Assembly (NCBI GenBank): GCA_037718865.1
Contig: JBBJMP010000005.1
Span: forward strand, 271,090 to 335,089
Length of the DNA: 64,000 nt
Direction: 5' to 3'
From: JADCRZ01 sp037718865
GTDB lineage: Bacteria; Bacteroidota; Bacteroidia; Chitinophagales; Chitinophagaceae
The notes beneath the pieces were generated by a model that was not told the DNA's origin, did no database searches, and worked only from the letters and a program-made list of their open reading frames with translations. Both the position numbers and the translations under genes were made by a program. Shown piece by piece: positions 61,607 to 64,000 of the stretch (positions are counted from its first letter, which is position 1; every line of letters begins with the position of its first letter).

Positions 61607-63739
61607 TTAATTTTTATTTATAAGGTGATCAAAATGTATGTTCAGGTTAACAAAGAAAATGCGTCCCGGCAAGTTGGGAAACAAGTAAGGATTTTTATAA
61701 TTAAACATATTTTCGAGGCCGGCCTGCATCTCCACATTCTTATGAAAGCGTTTGGTTATGGTGAGATTGCATAAAAAAAACCCATCCTCGTATTCGCTAT
61801 CGTCATCTAAAATACCACTTCCATTTTTTTCTGTATAGCCGAATCTGCCGTTATAATTTATCCTGAACCAGGCCGACGTTTTCAGTGATTCATTATTATA
61901 CATCACCTTGGCATTGGCCGTATGCCGGGAACGATTCAACAATCCACCATAATCCCTAAGTGTAACGGTATCCGTTACATAAGTCACTGCATCCCTTTTC
62001 AGATACCTGCTTTTCCTGATATTGCCGATCACATCTTTGTCCCGGGCTATAAGGAACTGGTAGCCGGATGATACATTAAACAGGCTATTAACACGCAAGG
62101 AAATATCTGCGGCTAGTCCTTGCGTATATACCTTGCTCACATTATGGTAACTGTAGATGGACTGCCCGTTATTTTTAGCAAAAGGAAGTGTAAACCTGTC
62201 AATAAGATTTCTTAAATCATTTCTGAACGCGTTAGCCTGCAGAATAAACTGTTCTGCGGGTGTATAACGTACTCCCAGGTTTACTCCGGTAGAAGTTTCC
62301 GCTTTAAGGGTACCATTGCCATATAAGCCGATATTAACAGCCGGATCAACCTGGCCTTCCGCTTTCAATTTACCAAGACCAGCCTGCAGTACACCAGCGC
62401 CCAGCAAGGTATAACCAACGGATGAATTGGTAAACAATGCATAGGATTGCCTGGCATCCGGCATCCGGTAACCCATTCCGGCAGAAGCCGTAATAAATAC
62501 CTTGTCACTTAATTTACCGCTTAGTGCCAGCTTGGGACTGAATCTCCAGTCAAAATCATTTCTCTTGTCCAGGCGGGCTCCGGCAATGATATTATATCCT
62601 TCTTTGATTCTCCACTCCTCTTGCGTAAACAGGTAAACAGTAGTAAATACGTGCTTGCTGTCATAACGACTGGCATCAACCGATTCCTGTAAAACCCCTG
62701 CGCCGGAGGTGTACTTCATTGCTTTGCCAACCCTTTCAATCTGTATTTCAGGTTTAACGATCTGCTGCCTGAAGCGTAAGGCGTCATATAATGTACCGGC
62801 CTTTTGCAGGAATACATCAGAGTTGTTGGAGTACCTGTTAAAGTAAACCGCCGAAGTTAACTTAAATGCATTTTTTAACTGTTGCACATATTGGACATTG
62901 ACGCCATAATCTCTTTCTTTGGTGGTACCCTTGACAGGTTCAGGTATGCTCCTGTTAATAACCATGTAATTATTCCTTTGCTTTTCACCAAAGAAGCGGG
63001 CAGATACAATGAACTGTGCATGAGGAGAAATGTATTGCGTCAGTTTTAGCACGGCAGAGTAATCCGTATATGGATCTACGGTCTGGCCGTATACAATTTT
63101 ATCCATGTCATAGCCCGCGGTGGAATACCGGTTAAAGAACAATTGCAGACCCGTCTTTTTAAATTTATTAGTATAATTACCGGCCATGTTCCAGGTGTTG
63201 TTTGCAGCGTACTGCCATTGCAGGTCTGCACTTTCTTTTAACGGTTTTTCTGTGATGATGTTGATTACTCCGGCCATGGCGTCTGCACCATATAAGCTGG
63301 AAGAGGGCCCTTTGACGATTTCGATCTGTTTAATATTTCCAACAGCGACTCTTCCCAGCTTCAGAATTCCGGCGTTTCTTCCTACCAACGGTTCGCCGTC
63401 CATCAGGATTAAAGTATAGGCAGGGTCAAGGCCCTGCATCTGGATACCAGCTCCAAATAAATTGGGAAATCCTGCCAGGGATATGCCTAACGGATTATTT
63501 ACAACGGTTAATCCGGTTTGCTCCTGCAGCACATCCTGTAGCCGTAAAGATCCGGTTGCTTTAATCATCTGTGCTGTTACGAGCTGTGTAGGTATGGCAA
63601 GGTTACCCATTTTGCGTTCGCTTTTTGTAGCGGTAATCACTACATTGTCCAATTCTTTCAGCAGGCTTGAATCTCCTTGCTGGGCAACGGTAAAAGCGGT
63701 TGCTGATAACAGAAAAAGTACCAGGTAAAATTTATTCAT
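61607..63739 (-). CDS. hmuR: TonB-dependent heme receptor (HmuR-like)
   Basis: 710 residues with a signal peptide (about 1-19), a plug domain (LDNVVITATKSERKMGNL) and a 22-strand beta-barrel. The barrel contains a FRAP/NPNL-like region (YRMPDARQSY with LKAETSTG), used by heme receptors for heme coordination. The downstream gene is the HmuY-type lipoprotein, so heme or hemoprotein uptake is likely. The C-terminus does not end in Phe, so the final strand may be slightly different. It is the first gene of a two-gene minus-strand operon. Confidence 0.8.
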   Translation of the reverse strand: MNKFYLVLFLLSATAFTVAQQGDSSLLKELDNVVITATKSERKMGNLAIPTQLVTAQMIKATGSLRLQDVLQEQTGLTVVNNPLGISLAGFPNLFGAGIQMQGLDPAYTLILMDGEPLVGRNAGILKLGRVAVGNIKQIEIVKGPSSSLYGADAMAGVINIITEKPLKESADLQWQYAANNTWNMAGNYTNKFKKTGLQLFFNRYSTAGYDMDKIVYGQTVDPYTDYSAVLKLTQYISPHAQFIVSARFFGEKQRNNYMVINRSIPEPVKGTTKERDYGVNVQYVQQLKNAFKLTSAVYFNRYSNNSDVFLQKAGTLYDALRFRQQIVKPEIQIERVGKAMKYTSGAGVLQESVDASRYDSKHVFTTVYLFTQEEWRIKEGYNIIAGARLDKRNDFDWRFSPKLALSGKLSDKVFITASAGMGYRMPDARQSYALFTNSSVGYTLLGAGVLQAGLGKLKAEGQVDPAVNIGLYGNGTLKAETSTGVNLGVRYTPAEQFILQANAFRNDLRNLIDRFTLPFAKNNGQSIYSYHNVSKVYTQGLAADISLRVNSLFNVSSGYQFLIARDKDVIGNIRKSRYLKRDAVTYVTDTVTLRDYGGLLNRSRHTANAKVMYNNESLKTSAWFRINYNGRFGYTEKNGSGILDDDSEYEDGFFLCNLTITKRFHKNVEMQAGLENMFNYKNPYLFPNLPGRIFFVNLNIHFDHLINKN

Positions 63740-64000
63740 GCGGGCTATACATATGCAAAGTTCTTTAATTACCGGTGTGAATCGATCATTTTCAAGTCAC
63801 GAGCTGGCTTAATTACAAATATTACATTGTTGTGACAGAGTTTTTTTTGGACGGCTCGGGCATCATTAACGACCGGGTTTTGCTTCGCAAATCTAGCCCT
63901 CCTTGAAAAGAAGCGGTTACAACAAATCTTGAATACGTATAGGTGATGTCAAGGCATTTCCTTTTAGTGTATGATTACCCCGGCCAGGGGTAAAACGTTT
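63740..64000. other. Gene-free region upstream of hmuR, window edge
   Basis: 261 bases with no gene. On the minus strand TAATATTTG (about 63810-63818, one base longer than the consensus -7 box) is a possible promoter, and TACCCC/GGGGTA forms a small hairpin near 63974-63992. No Fur-type site was convincingly recognised. Confidence 0.3.

Overview
The window looks like chromosomal DNA of a member of the Bacteroidota, most likely a Chitinophagaceae-type soil or freshwater bacterium. Pointers are gliding-motility genes gldF, gldG and gldB, a secreted beta-propeller protein with a type IX (T9SS) sorting domain, a DUF5686 outer-membrane protein, a HmuR/HmuY-type heme receptor pair, TssN/TssO-type type VI secretion proteins, many lipoproteins with a lipobox, and promoters matching the Bacteroidota -7 element TAnnTTTG. 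The taxonomic call is inference from gene content only. No tRNA, rRNA, CRISPR array, prophage, transposase or integrase was seen.

Layout. 1-2.5 kb: gldF-gldG (minus strand). 2.8-4.4 kb: iscS then an IscA/SufA-like carrier (minus). 4.5-7.4 kb: methylmalonyl-CoA epimerase (plus) against an acpP-fabF-rnc fatty-acid/RNase III operon (minus). 7.6-12 kb: a GNAT acetyltransferase, a DUF4870 membrane protein and mfd. 12-16.5 kb: a T9SS-exported BNR/propeller protein, a small secreted protein and a ferredoxin-NADP reductase-like flavoprotein. 16.6-19.3 kb: glyS, a MazG-like pyrophosphohydrolase and dtd, then arfB on the plus strand (translation quality control). 20-22.8 kb: a tight four-gene set, unknown soluble protein, seven-helix membrane protein, DegS/NarL-type histidine kinase and LuxR-type response regulator. 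22.9-29.4 kb: a coiled-coil secreted protein, a polysaccharide flippase, a metallo-beta-lactamase-fold hydrolase and a 1151-residue outer-membrane protein with an inactive-looking protease domain. 29.5-34.3 kb: DUF1361 and dgkA, a membrane protein plus winged-helix regulator pair, and the DUF5686 protein. 34.5-38.3 kb: glycerol operon glpK-glpD-glpF. 38.4-44.4 kb: class III aminotransferase, gamma carbonic anhydrase, small lipoprotein, and a MoxR-DUF58-BatD-like-rsgA operon. 44.6-52.2 kb: two lipocalin-like lipoproteins in tandem, nadE, gldB, a front-end fatty acid desaturase and an OPT transporter. 52.2-56 kb: tssN-tssO pair without other type VI genes, a YcxB protein and a PhoD-type phosphatase. 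56-64 kb: Gfo/Idh/MocA oxidoreductase, B12-dependent ribonucleotide reductase, and hmuR-hmuY heme uptake.

Most of the window is housekeeping. The unusual signals are small and intergenic: a ~110-bp REP-like element built of nested hairpins at 29409-29518; four unrelated heptanucleotide (period 7) arrays, all in gene junctions (25161, 48806, 56000, 60972); a possible small RNA with its own terminator at about 2500-2693; a near-palindromic operator at 31694-31717 in front of a regulator operon; a perfect 16-bp tandem duplication upstream of nrdJ; and several genes whose -7 promoter box lies only 4-7 bases from the start codon, suggesting leaderless mRNAs. Among the genes, the orphan tssN-tssO pair, the pseudo-protease/porin fusion and the four-gene signalling cassette deserve most attention. 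All function calls rest on recognisable motifs and remembered family features; no database search was run.
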